DNA from: a virus
IMG/VR virus record: IMGVR_UViG_3300032236_001082
Location: 48,159-112,158 of that record
DNA: 64,000 bases
Direction: 5' to 3' (one strand)
In this document: one piece after another, positions 47,901-60,000 of the stretch
Layout of the letters: the number at the start of each line of letters is the position of its first letter
Position numbering within the stretch: the stretch's first letter is position 1
Position numbers and translations under genes: made by a program
Notes under the pieces: model-generated
What the model saw: only the letters and a program-made list of their open reading frames with translations
The model's database searches: none
What the model was told of the DNA's origin: nothing

Positions 47901-48522
47901 TTGGTGCTGGAAGTAATGACTGGTAGGTATTTGATATGGCTGCCTTAACATACCCCGCTGTTTGAAGTGCCCCGTCATAAGTTGCAACCTCAACATAGTT
48001 AAATGAAACTGAATTTGCAAACCCACTATCCGTGCTTTTTATAGTTACCGTTTGATTTACGGATCCAAAAGATAAAAGTGATTTATCATATGAAGGACTA
48101 ATTACTGTAAAGGTTGTCCCACCGTCAAGGCTAACTCCGACATTAAAATTAAGAAAGAATTGATTTTGAGGATCCGACATGTCGAAATCAAAAGTAAGAA
48201 CAAGATCGCTGCCAACATACGATGCAGTCAAGTTTGCAACTTGAAGTGGTGCTGTACCTGGAAGTGGTTCTGGGTTTGTTCCTCCTTGGCTAGGAGTTGA
48301 ATCTGTATTAGGGCTACTAAATGAAGCTGCTTGGATTCCCACAAGCATTGCACTGATGTTTTTATTTAAACCAATTGGAGATATATAACCATTCCATCTT
48401 GATTGTTTAAATGGAGCCGTAATAGAATTAGCGGTTGGATCTAAATTTATGTCAATAGGAATCGGCTGTCTTCTAGCAGAAGACGAGTCCGATATGTAAG
48501 TAGGATTTAAATTAATTTGCAT
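44992..48522 (-). CDS. Large minor tail protein / fibre
   Basis: The 1176-residue protein starts MQINLNPTYISDSSSARRQP and has fibronectin-like beta domains (VANLTASYVGSDLVLTFDFD, ATNVSASFSNNGAGDDVVVTY), a long stalk with repeated GxIT motifs (SITASKATITGSITV, NVTASSATIKGKVTA), and ends in a beta-rich tip. Length and composition fit a tail-tip fibre or central appendage. It lies between the lectin-like gene and the PPGFF fibre. No enzymatic motif seen. Confidence 0.7.
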   Translation of the reverse strand: MQINLNPTYISDSSSARRQPIPIDINLDPTANSITAPFKQSRWNGYISPIGLNKNISAMLVGIQAASFSSPNTDSTPSQGGTNPEPLPGTAPLQVANLTASYVGSDLVLTFDFDMSDPQNQFFLNFNVGVSLDGGTTFTVISPSYDKSLLSFGSVNQTVTIKSTDSGFANSVSFNYVEVATYDGALQTAGYVKAAISNTYQSLLPAPIITEADATSSYIITTTNIDAAKATPNGNFLSEIIQEFVYPTTGLTSAQVDTAAAASSVGWVQVGEPKTISPASVFAADGAHRYVRAWFMETTGAKSAYSNYVEATPTALLPANNLPPANATNVSASFSNNGAGDDVVVTYTLPSIVDSDLNKPVTVKVKLVPTAANNLSGFFYHTIASKTETSFTIPKNLIFAQFGQYYKSYSGTFVLQSQYGTESSTVQNITTFSRTSSIGSVVPVATITNVIDGYNVQFALGTTGASYGEVYQFFIDPTGSFATVDMPDYMDATFASGGASGQKTFVVNSISMENGGFTLPTGKTVNTYVGYPITGTGIPTNTWVTSITGSGPYTITVNNNLTQQAAGNYHMQSLVYSGTGPASVFDNLYATGYLILRYYDIYDSPSQNSIVYQVTPTNPSISVIQNAVQIGGGGSIFVGNSATTGSRIVLGPSGNKGPDGTSAYSGIFAFDYGSTASTPASTAIITNPGASSYTFETTNAKIADWSINSTQIQNTLGSASNYVGMSATGTYSFWAGSATSGGDSQAKFTVTPGGAVVARNIQIIGSGVGSDTLISAGTGFYVYGDGSITASKATITGSITVNQASNFNSSVTIGSSGYLIVNGPGSAYVKMGGAGIIASPNGSTVTTQISSSPIGEDGVTLATNSAYLGSLSGASGAWIVKAGKIYSGQLELSSANGTITAYPTDYNATQNNYGVRIYGGSSTSNGYAISVGALDTIPKFFVDHLGNVTASSATIKGKVTATEGYIGSDTTGWTITSSYLRSKGSNSYVSLDSAGAQLQTYSAGSSALGSLVTFSASNSGGVINQTSASAAAIDTTTSFGNGQITSNGYTVLSTAKAFQVFGSNQGRGAVPLISIDPDGSSTIWNHADNNGVITQQVVGQSFAAISTGVIYLDSSDVIIGNSPNGYIYLNGNMRVRNATDIVGTIGFVRNIYVNSGSGPAVGSTGTGFVGDLYVTY

Positions 48523-48538
48523 CCCATCCCCCTATCTA

Positions 48539-49069
48539 TTATTTATGACCTAATGCAATCCAGTTAATGTTTACTGATCCTGTGCCTAGCCATGAACCAT
48601 CTTTAGCTGTACCGCCAAATGCAGTATGGTTGGCAGTTGTAATTCCAGATTTTCTCAAAACAATTTGAAAAGAAGATTGGTTAACTGTCCCGACTGTAGC
48701 AATTAAATCTTGCACTGACGTATTAGTTAAAGATGTTGTTACTGGGGTTAATATAATTGTTGGGCCCTTAGCGTCTGTAAAAGGGATTGCTAGGTTTATA
48801 GTTTTTGAATAGTAGTAGGCATTGCTAGCACCATTAAAGGTAGCACCAGTAGCCAAGCTTATTGTACTTGTACCATACATTATTTGCTGAGAAGATATAT
48901 CAAACTGAGTTTGTGTTGTAGAGTCAGCAGTGCTAGTTGAGGCATAGATGCTTCCAAAGTTATTTGTAATAGCAGATATGTTATCGCTATGTTGATTGAC
49001 CACGTTAATTATCTGGTGGATAGTTGGAAGATCAATGATCTTTGGATCTGATATTTTTATGTATGCCAT
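48539..49069 (-). CDS. H-type-lectin-like tail protein
   Basis: The 176-residue protein has a helical N-terminus and a C-terminal beta domain with KTINLAIPFTDAKGPTII, QSSFQIVLRKSG and VNINWIALGHK, the pattern of H-type lectin domains at the end of phage fibres. It would bind a sugar receptor. Its promoter motif TGGTATAAT is 22 bp upstream, so it may be expressed separately. Confidence 0.62.
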   Translation of the reverse strand: MAYIKISDPKIIDLPTIHQIINVVNQHSDNISAITNNFGSIYASTSTADSTTQTQFDISSQQIMYGTSTISLATGATFNGASNAYYYSKTINLAIPFTDAKGPTIILTPVTTSLTNTSVQDLIATVGTVNQSSFQIVLRKSGITTANHTAFGGTAKDGSWLGTGSVNINWIALGHK

Positions 49070-49091
49070 TTTATCTCCTTATGTTATATAA

Positions 49092-49100
49092 ATTATACCA
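49092..49100 (-). promoter_or_regulatory. Extended -10 promoter motif TGGTATAAT
   Basis: TGGTATAAT lies in the 41-bp spacer before the lectin-like gene, followed by AAGGAGAT. Motif identical to those at 13366, 16797, 18923 and 34351. Confidence 0.6.
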
Positions 49101-49110
49101 TTTTATAGGT

Positions 49111-52100
49111 TTATTTATTAATTCCTCTATTTAGCATGTTTAGAGTAAGCTTTGTTGTTAGTCCGTTATTATAATTATTAGATACAGAATGGACTATATA
49201 CTTCTGTGCATTTATCCCCATCAAAGGATAGGTTAGGCCAATTACATCCCCCACCTCAATTAAAGGGTTTCCGAATATGCTTAGGGTTACGTCTTTTGAA
49301 AAGTTATCCACTCCCGCTGCAACGACCTTTAAAAGCTTTCCAGCAGCGTCTCTGGACTGTATGAAGGAGGAATCTAACTGAACTACCTCCCCTACGTTAC
49401 CCTGGTCTGTAACTACTTCTATTATCTCTGGATCTGAGGGTACTACGATTTCGTGTGTCCAAAGGTTTAAATTAACTACAAAGGCATTAAGCTCATCTGA
49501 ATCTTTCTTTAAATAAACCATGTGAGTGCTATTATTTGCTACAGCAAACTTAGCTCTAAACCCAGTATTAATTGGGGTTGAATAGGCTGCTGAATACTCA
49601 TCAACTATTTGATGCTGCAAGAACTGTTGCTCAAGTAGGGTGTTTCCTGGATAATAAAACCAAGCATATTCAACTGGCAAGATATCAACGGAAACAGCAG
49701 CTCCATTTGTATACTGGACATCGTAAGTATTTATTCCAATAATTTCTGGCTGCGTCTGCATTATATACTCTTTATACAAAGAAAATGTTCTCTGGCCTTG
49801 GATCATCGCATTTAAAAATTCACGGTCTTGGAAGTAGTAGTTTACGCTTCTTTCTTTTAATGTTTTTTGAGAAGCATAGATCTCTCTTAAATATCCCACA
49901 TTACCTTTAGTAGTAAAATTATTAGAGGCTGGGTAAGGTACATTATCGTTTGTGCCAGTAAGTGCTGGTGGGTTAGCTGAGAAGAAAGCACCGAACTTAG
50001 CATTAGTGTTTCTAGTAGGAGCAACAATAATCTTTTTTCTTAGATTAGTTATACTGTTTTTATCAGTACTGACCCAATCATTTCCAGATTTAACCTGCCA
50101 GCCTTGAATCTCAAAGTTATTTAAAAATACTGAAAGCGCAAAACCATTACCAGTCAAAGCTCCATTTGCGTCGTAGGTTGATTGTCCAACAGGACCTTCT
50201 CCGTCTGAAGCGTTATCAAATGGAACCAAAGTGCATCTAAGGTGAAATGCTTCATGAGGATCACTATATAATGTATAAGCATCTGACCCATCAGCTTTTG
50301 AAGCAGAAGCATTCTTTTTATAAAGTTTTTCAAAATTAGAAAGTATGTTATAAACAGTTCCACTTACATTAGAATAAGCAACTATAGATGAGGCCCCGCT
50401 TACGATTTTGTATACTATTAAGCCATAAACATAATTGTGATTTGGGCTTGTTCCTATGTCTGACTGCACGAGCTCTACAAAATACGCCCCTTCAGTTGAA
50501 GAACTGGTTGCGTTAAAGAATAGACCTCCAGAGCATAGATTGCTTGTCCCATTTAAACCAAACTTTACAGAATAAGTATTATAATTAAGATCTACATCTG
50601 AAGTTGGATAAAATATTACTTTACTATTTATATCTGGATTTGCCTGTACATAATAATATGGCAATTGAACTGCTGAGTTATTAGGGTCTGTCTGAGTTGT
50701 AACTATTGAATAATTGCCAGATTGAGCTGCTATACCGTAGCTAGAATTTACGGTAGAAGCAGAAAGACCCTTGCTTGCTAAATCACTTATAATCTTATGA
50801 TCAGAAACGTTTGTTCCAAATAAACCTCTGTTGATATTTGTTATCTTTCCAGTGGGAGTTATCTTAACGTCATAGTCTTGTCCTTTTGATACCCGTCCCT
50901 TTGTCCAGCCAGCAGTCATGGAATCTGCTGAACCAGTTACCAATGTAAATGAATTTATTCCAGTTGCAATAACTTGGCCAGACATATTTAATGATTCTGG
51001 ACTCATGCCAGTAACTGAAACCAGGCTGCCTACGGTAAACGAAGATGATGGGTGAGGTACTTCTGTAGTTGCGGTAGAGGATACGTGATACACAGTAGTC
51101 TTTTGAGTATTGCCTTTTACAGTTGCTGTAGACGGGGTGGCTGAGTCAATAACCCCAACATTTGGAATTAATCCAATCTCATTATCTTTGATAAACTTAC
51201 TTACTGCTGCTGCCAACTCTAGATCGTTTTTGACGGATACAGTAGTGCTAACAGATCCATTTGATGATTGAGATATTGTATACTCTTTGTAAATAAATGA
51301 AACTATTTCATCTTCTATTACAGCGTATCCGTCGTTATTTAAATTAAACGTATGGAATGAATCAAGCAAGTCTGCTTGATTAATAGAGAAGCTACTATCA
51401 GCTACTGCCATATTAGAAGCAAGATAATTAAGTCCAACAGAATCAACGCTTTGCTGAGACCACACAACGTCATTACTTGTAGTATAAATATAAGATGGAC
51501 CAATTTTGATATCAGCGTTTGTAACATTTTGAAGAGATAAAGATTGCTTAAGCTTTGGAGTTTGATATCTTAAAGATATTTTTCCAGGCTTTGATTTGTT
51601 ATTTATAGTATATCCATTTTGCAACACTATATTCTGATCTAGATCAAAATTAGTTGAGCTTTGTTGAAGTTTTAATATATTAGACAGACTTAGGAACTTC
51701 ATAACTCCATAGTTATCTATGTATGCTCCTATTTGATAAGGCAAGAATATCTGGTTTAATGCCTCAATAAGTGTAGAGCTTTTAGAGTTACAGAAATAAT
51801 AATCCATATTTAAAGGAGTATTTAAATCATAGCATACGCTATACAAAGAATCAATATCATAATCAGTAAAGCCAGTTAGATCCAAAATGTTAGTTATTAC
51901 TTCAAAAGCATCTTTGAAGTTAGCAACATAATCAGTTACTGGGGTTGACTGCAGGTATCTAGTTATGTCATAGCATTGAACTACAACAGTATCTATATCA
52001 TTTTGCTGCCAGGTATCCGAATACCAGACCCCGCCAGGGATTATCTTATTAACCTGCTGGTCAACGTAAGAGCTATCTATATAGTCTACTAAATTATAGT

Positions 52101-53553
52101 TAACATAAAACTTTACATTCTTTCTCATAATATCTTTTAAGACGCTTGATGAGATATTGCTTACGCTAGAAAAAATAGGAACGGGGTTTGTTATATCTCC
52201 CAAAGGAATTCCAGATAGAGTAATAGTAGCGTCATCAGTTACTACAGTTGATATTGGCAAATATGTGTCTTTGCTATCTAATGACTTATTTGTTGCTACG
52301 TCTATTAGATAAGGGGTAAGATCAACTTCTAATCTCGGAGAAACTTCAACCACATTCAAGAGCCCCATATCATTTAAAACGTTTGCATTTGATGTGTTAA
52401 ATACTGTTGCTCTTGCATTTGCGACTAATCCTGTTACGGTAATGCTCTTAATATATACATAGTTTGTTACATCCCCGCTGCTTGTAAACCCTGGCATGGT
52501 TGACCATTTATCTTTAGTCAGAGTATTATTATTTAGATAAAGGATAACCATTCCGTTATCATCTGGAAGTATGGAGTCTGAAATTATCTGAGACCCGTCT
52601 GACTTTGTAACAGTTACTTTTATGCCAGGAACAGAAAGGTATGAGTTAAGCTTTACCACAACCTTGTTCATTGCAATTGGAGTTTGATAAAATCCAGTGA
52701 TTGATGGAGTATCAACATTATCTGATATAAAATATCTATACGAGGATATATCCGTCATTAAGCCATGCTTATAAATTGGAAGAGGGGCTGAGGAATGGAA
52801 GAAGCTTGGAGTTGAGACCACTGGGCTTACTGGCATGTAAAATGGATTAGTAGTGTAAGACTTAAGTAAGCTAGCAGTCTTTACTCTTCTGAAATCATCA
52901 GGAAACACAAAATTATTATTACCAGTTCTTACATAGGATTCACCTGGTCTAAAACCAGCAAATGCTGTTTCTGTAGACCAAACCGATCCGTATGTGTAAT
53001 CAAATGAAGTTGTTGCATATACCTCTGGCTTAGTATAATATACTAATGGGTTTTCTGCAGATGTGCTAAATTTATTAAATATAAGCTGTAAGGTAAATGA
53101 TGATATAGTGTCATTAGCTCCTACATATAATTCTAGCTTGGTCCAGTTATAAGAGTTTGCTTCTACGTTATTTGAGCCAAACTGTCTGCTTACCGACCCT
53201 TTTGCATAAGCATTAACCATTATTGGTGTATTAGATGCTGTTGTAACGTATGTAACAATCTTATATGCTTTAGACAGAGTTTGGGAGGATGGAGTTGCTG
53301 TATATAAAACTTGATCATTAGATCCTGTCATCTGAAAAGAAAAGGTATCAAAATAAGGATGTTTATTAGAATCTGTAACCGCTGTTACCGTGCCAGAAGT
53401 TTTTACTATACTTACGGGAGTTCCATCCCCCGCCACTGTGAGATAGGGGTGATTAAAAACATTTTGATTCCACTCAGCAGAAACTATTGGAAGAAGTTTT
53501 ACTGAATTGGATTTTAAAAAAATATCATTGCTTACACCAGATACGGTTAACAA
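49111..53553 (-). CDS. Large minor tail protein (tail tip or baseplate)
   Basis: The 1480-residue protein begins MLTVSGVSNDIFLKSNSV and is beta-rich throughout, with several carbohydrate-binding-like domains (SVKFGLNGTSNLCSGGLFFN) and a C-terminal segment ISIFGNPLIEVGDVIGLTYP-like, typical of proteins that follow the distal tail protein in long-tailed actinophages. It probably forms the tail tip that contacts the cell. No catalytic residues recognised. Confidence 0.7.
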   Translation of the reverse strand: MLTVSGVSNDIFLKSNSVKLLPIVSAEWNQNVFNHPYLTVAGDGTPVSIVKTSGTVTAVTDSNKHPYFDTFSFQMTGSNDQVLYTATPSSQTLSKAYKIVTYVTTASNTPIMVNAYAKGSVSRQFGSNNVEANSYNWTKLELYVGANDTISSFTLQLIFNKFSTSAENPLVYYTKPEVYATTSFDYTYGSVWSTETAFAGFRPGESYVRTGNNNFVFPDDFRRVKTASLLKSYTTNPFYMPVSPVVSTPSFFHSSAPLPIYKHGLMTDISSYRYFISDNVDTPSITGFYQTPIAMNKVVVKLNSYLSVPGIKVTVTKSDGSQIISDSILPDDNGMVILYLNNNTLTKDKWSTMPGFTSSGDVTNYVYIKSITVTGLVANARATVFNTSNANVLNDMGLLNVVEVSPRLEVDLTPYLIDVATNKSLDSKDTYLPISTVVTDDATITLSGIPLGDITNPVPIFSSVSNISSSVLKDIMRKNVKFYVNYNLVDYIDSSYVDQQVNKIIPGGVWYSDTWQQNDIDTVVVQCYDITRYLQSTPVTDYVANFKDAFEVITNILDLTGFTDYDIDSLYSVCYDLNTPLNMDYYFCNSKSSTLIEALNQIFLPYQIGAYIDNYGVMKFLSLSNILKLQQSSTNFDLDQNIVLQNGYTINNKSKPGKISLRYQTPKLKQSLSLQNVTNADIKIGPSYIYTTSNDVVWSQQSVDSVGLNYLASNMAVADSSFSINQADLLDSFHTFNLNNDGYAVIEDEIVSFIYKEYTISQSSNGSVSTTVSVKNDLELAAAVSKFIKDNEIGLIPNVGVIDSATPSTATVKGNTQKTTVYHVSSTATTEVPHPSSSFTVGSLVSVTGMSPESLNMSGQVIATGINSFTLVTGSADSMTAGWTKGRVSKGQDYDVKITPTGKITNINRGLFGTNVSDHKIISDLASKGLSASTVNSSYGIAAQSGNYSIVTTQTDPNNSAVQLPYYYVQANPDINSKVIFYPTSDVDLNYNTYSVKFGLNGTSNLCSGGLFFNATSSSTEGAYFVELVQSDIGTSPNHNYVYGLIVYKIVSGASSIVAYSNVSGTVYNILSNFEKLYKKNASASKADGSDAYTLYSDPHEAFHLRCTLVPFDNASDGEGPVGQSTYDANGALTGNGFALSVFLNNFEIQGWQVKSGNDWVSTDKNSITNLRKKIIVAPTRNTNAKFGAFFSANPPALTGTNDNVPYPASNNFTTKGNVGYLREIYASQKTLKERSVNYYFQDREFLNAMIQGQRTFSLYKEYIMQTQPEIIGINTYDVQYTNGAAVSVDILPVEYAWFYYPGNTLLEQQFLQHQIVDEYSAAYSTPINTGFRAKFAVANNSTHMVYLKKDSDELNAFVVNLNLWTHEIVVPSDPEIIEVVTDQGNVGEVVQLDSSFIQSRDAAGKLLKVVAAGVDNFSKDVTLSIFGNPLIEVGDVIGLTYPLMGINAQKYIVHSVSNNYNNGLTTKLTLNMLNRGINK

Positions 53554-54066
53554 TTAAACCTCCGTAAACTGCATGGTTACATCAACGTAATCCAAGAGCG
53601 TAAGTCTTTTAGCAACTGTATACTGAAAGTTAGTCATGTATACTTGAAGTATTTGATGATTGCCTGTTGTTGGATTTGCTAGCTGAGAGGGAACATGAGC
53701 TGTGCCAGTTGCATTATCTGTAGCAAAGGTTAACTTAAGCCAAACAGGTCTCAATACATATGCATCATAAAATGCTTTCATAAATCCAGCACCCATTTTA
53801 CCGTCTACTGTTGGCTGATAAGTAGGTAGAGAAACTCCAGATTGTGACGTTATAGTTTGAGATGCGGAAGGCACTGCTTGCCAGCTTGTATCATAAATTG
53901 CTTTATTAGCTACAACAAATTTTCTCATAGTTCCGTTTGCCATACGCTGCACTTGTTCAATTCTTTGTGGGGCGTACTGAATAGGCTGGCGGTTATGATC
54001 GGTTAGATCATACCAAGTATTACCATCTAAAGATAATGAAAGACCTGCATTTATACTATAACTCAT
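53554..54066 (-). CDS. Distal tail-like minor tail protein
   Basis: The 170-residue protein (MSYSINAGLSLSLDGNTWYDL...) lies directly after the tape measure and before the large tail-tip gene, the usual place of the distal tail protein. It has LTLLDYVDVTMQFTEV at its end, a beta-strand pair of tail tube-like folds. Call by position and size. Confidence 0.6.
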   Translation of the reverse strand: MSYSINAGLSLSLDGNTWYDLTDHNRQPIQYAPQRIEQVQRMANGTMRKFVVANKAIYDTSWQAVPSASQTITSQSGVSLPTYQPTVDGKMGAGFMKAFYDAYVLRPVWLKLTFATDNATGTAHVPSQLANPTTGNHQILQVYMTNFQYTVAKRLTLLDYVDVTMQFTEV

Positions 54067-57000
54067 TAAACCCTCACCGCCATATTTGTTTTATTCATTT
54101 TAGCATCTTTTGTTTGAAGAGCCCTCATTACACCTTCTTGAGCCATTCTTGTAATCTGATGTGGATCAGTTACTCCTTCTGCATTAATTGTAAGGTTAAT
54201 GTTGTAATTTGAGGTATGTCCAAATGTTTCGCTAGCTGGTTTTGCAAATGACATTGCTGCTGCTCCGCCTGCGCTGTATCTTTTGCTATTTAACGCATTC
54301 ATAAATCCAACACCGTATTTAGAAACAGAGCTTGCATTCATAACATACTCTCCGTTTGAAAGCATTGCTGGAATCAAATCAGACTTAGGACCACCTGGTC
54401 CAAATATTGCTCCACCATTAGCTTTTTTAACAGGAACAGCTTCCCAATATGCATGATCTTTTATTCCAGTAAGTTTATATTTTTTACCATCGCTTGCAGT
54501 AAAAACAAATCCTTTTTGATCTGTTTGCGTAAGTTTTCTACGTTGCATATCTATGTCTTGAACCCATAAAGAATCGTTGCCCGACGTTGGAAATACGTCA
54601 GGTGCTCCAAATGAAGCTTGAGCGGAAGTACCAGTAAATGGTACAGCAGTTGCATCAGATGCATTTCCATTTCGATCTGCTGTGTACATTGACTGTTTTT
54701 TACCTCCGCTACCAGCTACTGAATAAGTAAATGATTCCCCTGGTTTTAATCCAAGCATTTTAGAAATATAATCTTTTGCTCCTTGTTGCAAGTTTCCGTT
54801 TGAATTATAAACATTACCCTTACCCAAAGCTGCAGTTAAATCATTAGCTGAAATGAGATGTGATGCGTCATAAGGAGTAGTTTTAGTTCCTGGTGTTGGA
54901 GGGGCACCGAAGCCACCATTTTTTCCAACAAGACCTTCAAGAGCAACTATCTCGGCATTTGTTATTCCAATACCACTTACAGTTCCAGCAGTATTTGCAG
55001 CAACTGCATTTAATGCTGCCTGCTGATCTGACATTGTTTTGTTAAGATCAGCTATTTGAGAAGCTAATGCATCTGACTGTGCTTTTTGAGCATCTATAAC
55101 AGACTGCGCTTTATACTGAGCTGTGTTGGCATTTTGCTGACCAGTTAGCTGTGCAGCTTGAATATAGTTACCACTAATTTCAGCAGTTTTAATTTGGTTA
55201 GTTAAATCTGTTTGCTTGTTTAAATAATCGTTTTGTTGCTTAATTGTATTAAGTCTTTGCTCCTCAGACTTAATTGTTGCATCCAAAACTTTCTTTTGAG
55301 ATTCTAATGCTTTTAACTTACCCTTTTCTGCAGTAAGTACATCCTGTGCGGACTGCACAGATTTAGATGGTTTATTTGCAGCATTTTGTGCAGCTTGTTG
55401 AGCCTTTAAGAACTTGTCAAAATTCTTAGGATCAAAGAAAGTAGTTATGTCTTTTTGAGATTTAAAGTTTCCAACAAAGCTAGTATCTACACCCTTTGAT
55501 TGTAATGTTGCAATCATGCTTAAGAGTGGAATTGTAGATTTTGAATCTCCCATTATTCCTCTTAATTGATTAATAATTGGATCCCAAGTTGTTCCCTGCC
55601 CTGCATTATCTAATGCAAGTTTAAGGGCAATAAGAGCTTTTGTAGGGTCTTGTATTGATTTTGCTAGTGATGGCATTATTTGATCTAGCTTATCTATTGA
55701 TACTGTGCCGTTTTGCGCTGCTGTGATTATGCCCATCAAGCCGTTACCAAAGTTCTTACCATTCTCACTTAAGTCTTTATAACTCTTAGCAGCTCTATCC
55801 TGTACAGTAGTTTGATTTTCCAGCTGCGTAACAAATGTGCCTGTTGCAGTGCCCAAATCTTTTGTTGAATCTGTAATGTCTTTTGTAATCTTTGGGATTA
55901 AAGATGATTTACCAGCATAAGACAGCATAGCTTCTGTTAATAACTTAACCTTATCTGCTGACATACCGCTTAATACTTGAGCTGAGGCAAATGATTTAAT
56001 TGCCTGCTGTGCATCGGTATCATTCATGCCCTTAATAGAATTAGCTACTTCTTTAAATGGATCATTTGACTTAAGCTGGGTTATCTGTAATGCCATCTGG
56101 TCCTTAGTCTTTCCCAGCGAATTATTAAACATATTTATAGCAGCAGTGCTGCCTGTATATGTTTCTTGAACTACTCTAAGGTGATCTTGATGGTCCTTCT
56201 TAACTTTTCCTATCCACCATGATAATGCTTTAACTGCTAATACTGCTCCGCCTATTGCAAGTCCCGCTGGTCCTGAAGCACCAAACATCATGGCAGTTCC
56301 TGCAAGTGAGGCTGCAGAGCCCAAGGCACCCTTTGCTGCACTTATGTCTGTACCGCCAATTTTAGATGGGATAGCGTTAATAGCCATAGGGGCTGCCATG
56401 CCTAAACCAGTTCCAACTGCCATTCGCATGCCACCGCTCATAGAGCTAATTGGGCCAGACCCAGCTTCTCCTCTAAAGTTTCCGTATTTCCAAAAACTTC
56501 CAAGGTTACTTGCTGTTGACGCAAGAAGCTCTCCTCCACCAGCATAGCCAGGTATGTAACCTCCAGAATTCCAACCTTTAAGACCTTTTGTATGAGGAGC
56601 TTTATAGGAGTTATAATGAATACCAAGAGAAGATTTCATGCGTTTTGTTTGTCCACGATATACATCTGAACCAGTATATGAATATACTGGGGATCTTCTG
56701 TGATGTGCACCAATTGAACCACCCTTGGCATATCCAGTAATGCCATGAGCAGAAGCCCAAGGGGAGTTAACCGAATGCAAGAACATGGAACCAGTTTTTG
56801 AATTGCCAGCCATTTTATCAATGCTAATCTTTTTGCCAGTTAATGGGTTGGTGATAACCATAGAGCTAGCACCAGTTGGACCTCTTTGTGCTTCTAACGA
56901 ATTCATACTGATTGTATTAAATGCAGAATTTTGTTTGTTAAAGTCGCTCCACAAACTATATAGATGACTTGTTTGTGGGCTATTTGAAAATTCTCTAATA

Positions 57001-60000
57001 ACTTGATCTGAGACTGCGAAGTAAGGATTATTATTGTCTGTTAGAGCAATGCCATCTTTTTTCATTTGCTCAAGTCTTGCCAAATAACGATTGCTAATTA
57101 AAGTTTTAATTGATTCTGTATCAACGCTAGTTAAAAGCTCTGGGGCTTTCTTTTTGATTTGATCTAGCATGTGGCTTGTTGATCCATAAATATCTTGTGG
57201 GGCCCCGTGTGAAGTTGCATACTCCTTCAACATAGCTATATAGCTATCTACTGCTTGCCCTCTTAATCCTGTATTGGCTAACAAACCGTTTATTTCTTCT
57301 ACTGTTATAGGAAGGCCTTTTTCTCCAACAAGTCCCGCTGCTTCTTTTGCAAAAAGTCCAGTAGGTGGCTTTGCTACTGCAGCAACTATTACGTTACCGC
57401 TAGGGGTTACTATACTTCCATTTGGCAACCTTACGGAACCCTTTGGTATAGGATGATTAAATCTATCATACATATCTGATGCTATACCCTTTATTGAAGA
57501 AGATTTTAAGAACGGAGTTCTCATAGCTTCAATCAAAGCATTTCTTTTTCCAGCACGTGATATATTAAACTTTTCAATTCGTGTTGCTAATTCGGCTTCT
57601 ATCTTTGATAATGGACTATCTACTCCGTATCCGTGCTTTCCACCAAAGATAGATCCTCCAATAGACATACCGCTATTTGCTGCACTTAATAATGGATAGT
57701 TAGCAGCAGTTGTTTGTGGATCGAATACTGTTTCTCCTGGGGTAAGCATAGCCATCATTGTTCCGCCACCGCTGAATCTTGGCAATGAAGCAAGTCCTGG
57801 GTTTCTTTGGCTTCCAGATTTATTTAATACAAAGCCTCCGACAGGAACTCTAGCTAAAACAGTATCTGTATTCCCTTGACCAGGAACAACTGACCCATGC
57901 TGTGACGGATCATAAATTGATCCTCCTGATGCAAAGCCTGGCAATAAACCGCCTAAATTCTTTTTAACAATTGGCAAGAATTTTGCACCTGCGGGAGCTA
58001 ACGTTGTACCAAGTGCAGATATCATAGGAGAATTCATTGCAGATTCTTGTGCTACTGTTAATAGCTTAAACTGATCAGTTAACTTAACAATTTCATTTCT
58101 CAATATTTCAAAAGCTTTTGCATTTGTTGTAATTGCTTCTGGCATTAAATCTATTTGATTTCTTGCTGCAATAACGCTTGTATCTAATTCTTGATAGAAG
58201 TTACGCATTCCATGAAGGCCTGCTAGGAATGCATTTTCTCCTGGCCCCGCATTTTCTAGGCCTTGTCTAAACATTCTTATTGCATTTGCTCCACGCAATA
58301 TGTTACCAATAAGGTTTGAGAATAAACCAACAAGCATGATAACTGGGCCTGCAATTAATAATCCTGCTGCTCCAGTTCCAAATATTTTACCAAGCAAGGA
58401 AGCTGCTGGCCCAAGCATATTTGACAAAGTTTTAAATGCGTTTACAACATGGTTGACAGCTTCACCAATTCTTGTGAATGCCTCTAAGAATGTTCGTCCA
58501 AGTGGAATTAAGTCTGCCTGCAAGCTTGCTTTCATTGTTTGGAATCTTGCTGCTGGAGTACCCTTAGAAGCAACATCCAATTCTTGCTGTGCAACAGCAG
58601 CCAGTTGAGCATTATTATCTTTATAAAGTTCTAGCACCTTTGCGCTTTGAGAACCTGCAGCACCTAGATTTTGAAGAAGTGCTGTTACACGGGCAAATTG
58701 GAACTTACCAAACACTTGCTCAATTGCTTTTAATCTTTCATCTTTTGGCAAAGCGTTTAATGCGGACTGAAGTCCTTCTACCATGCCCATAAGGTTGCCT
58801 CTGTTATTAGCAACTATTTCTTTTAGATTAATGTGTAAAGCTGACAAAGCTTTTGTTGCTGCGGAAGTTGGGTTGATTATAGATGCAAGCATAGACTTAA
58901 TTGCGTTAGCACCTTGTGCAGCAGGAACACCAGATTCTTTTAATGCAACAAGAAGAGCAGCAAAGTCTTTATAAGTTCCACCAAGTTGTTGAATGATTGG
59001 ACCAACACGTGGCAAAGCATCAGTAATGTCTTGCATAGTTGTAGAGGTAGAGTGCTTTGCAGCATTTAAGAAGTTTACTGCTTCTGCAATCTGATTGCCC
59101 TGCAGCTTGAATACGCTTTGAAGTGCAACCATAGATGTAGCAGCTTGGTTAGCAGTTAATCCACCAAGTCTCTGCAATTTAACTGTAGCTTCTGTAGCTG
59201 CTATGAGGTTTTGTCCTTCAAGACCTATAGAAGAAAACGTTTTTGCAACTTCTACAGTATCGGTCATTGCGACACCAAGAGTTCTTGCTAATTTATCAGC
59301 AAGGGCAGTTACCTGCTTTTGAATTAAATCTAATGTTTGTTGTGATTGTACTGTAGCATGAGATCCATAGACCTTTAACATGTCAGTCATCTGTTGATCA
59401 AATTTTAAGTATGCTTGGGATGTTGCTGCTCCAAACATAGCAAGTGGCATTGTTAAACCGACAGTAAGTTGTCGTCCCATCCACTGAGTATTTTTACCAA
59501 AATCAATAAGCTTCATAGAGCCCTGCTGCAGGGCTGTATTTAGAGCTTGTGTTTGGAATATGGCTTTTTCTTCTGCTGTTACAACGCCATTAATATCTGT
59601 AACTAATTTTGCATATCCTGGCTTTAAAGGATCAGCAATTGCAAGTGATCTATTTAATCTAGCTTGTGCTGTAGCTAAAGCGTCTAACTCTGCTGATGTG
59701 CCTTTAGCACTATCCCGCCAAATTTTATAATAGTTGCTTAAGCTAAGTTGACCTCTTGAAAGCTGTTGACCGAACTTGGTAACATTATCAGTCATTGCGA
59801 CTTGCTGAATGTTAAAAGCACGTGTGGAATTTATAGTAGCATCAAATTGCGCTTGAGCATTTTTCATGTCTGCGACTACTGATGTAGTGAAGGGGCCACC
59901 AACAGATGTCTGTTGAAGCGATGTCATCGCTGCCTTTAGTTTGGCTACTTCTGCATATACTTGTTGGAATTGTGCATTCGCAACAATATTTAATTGTATA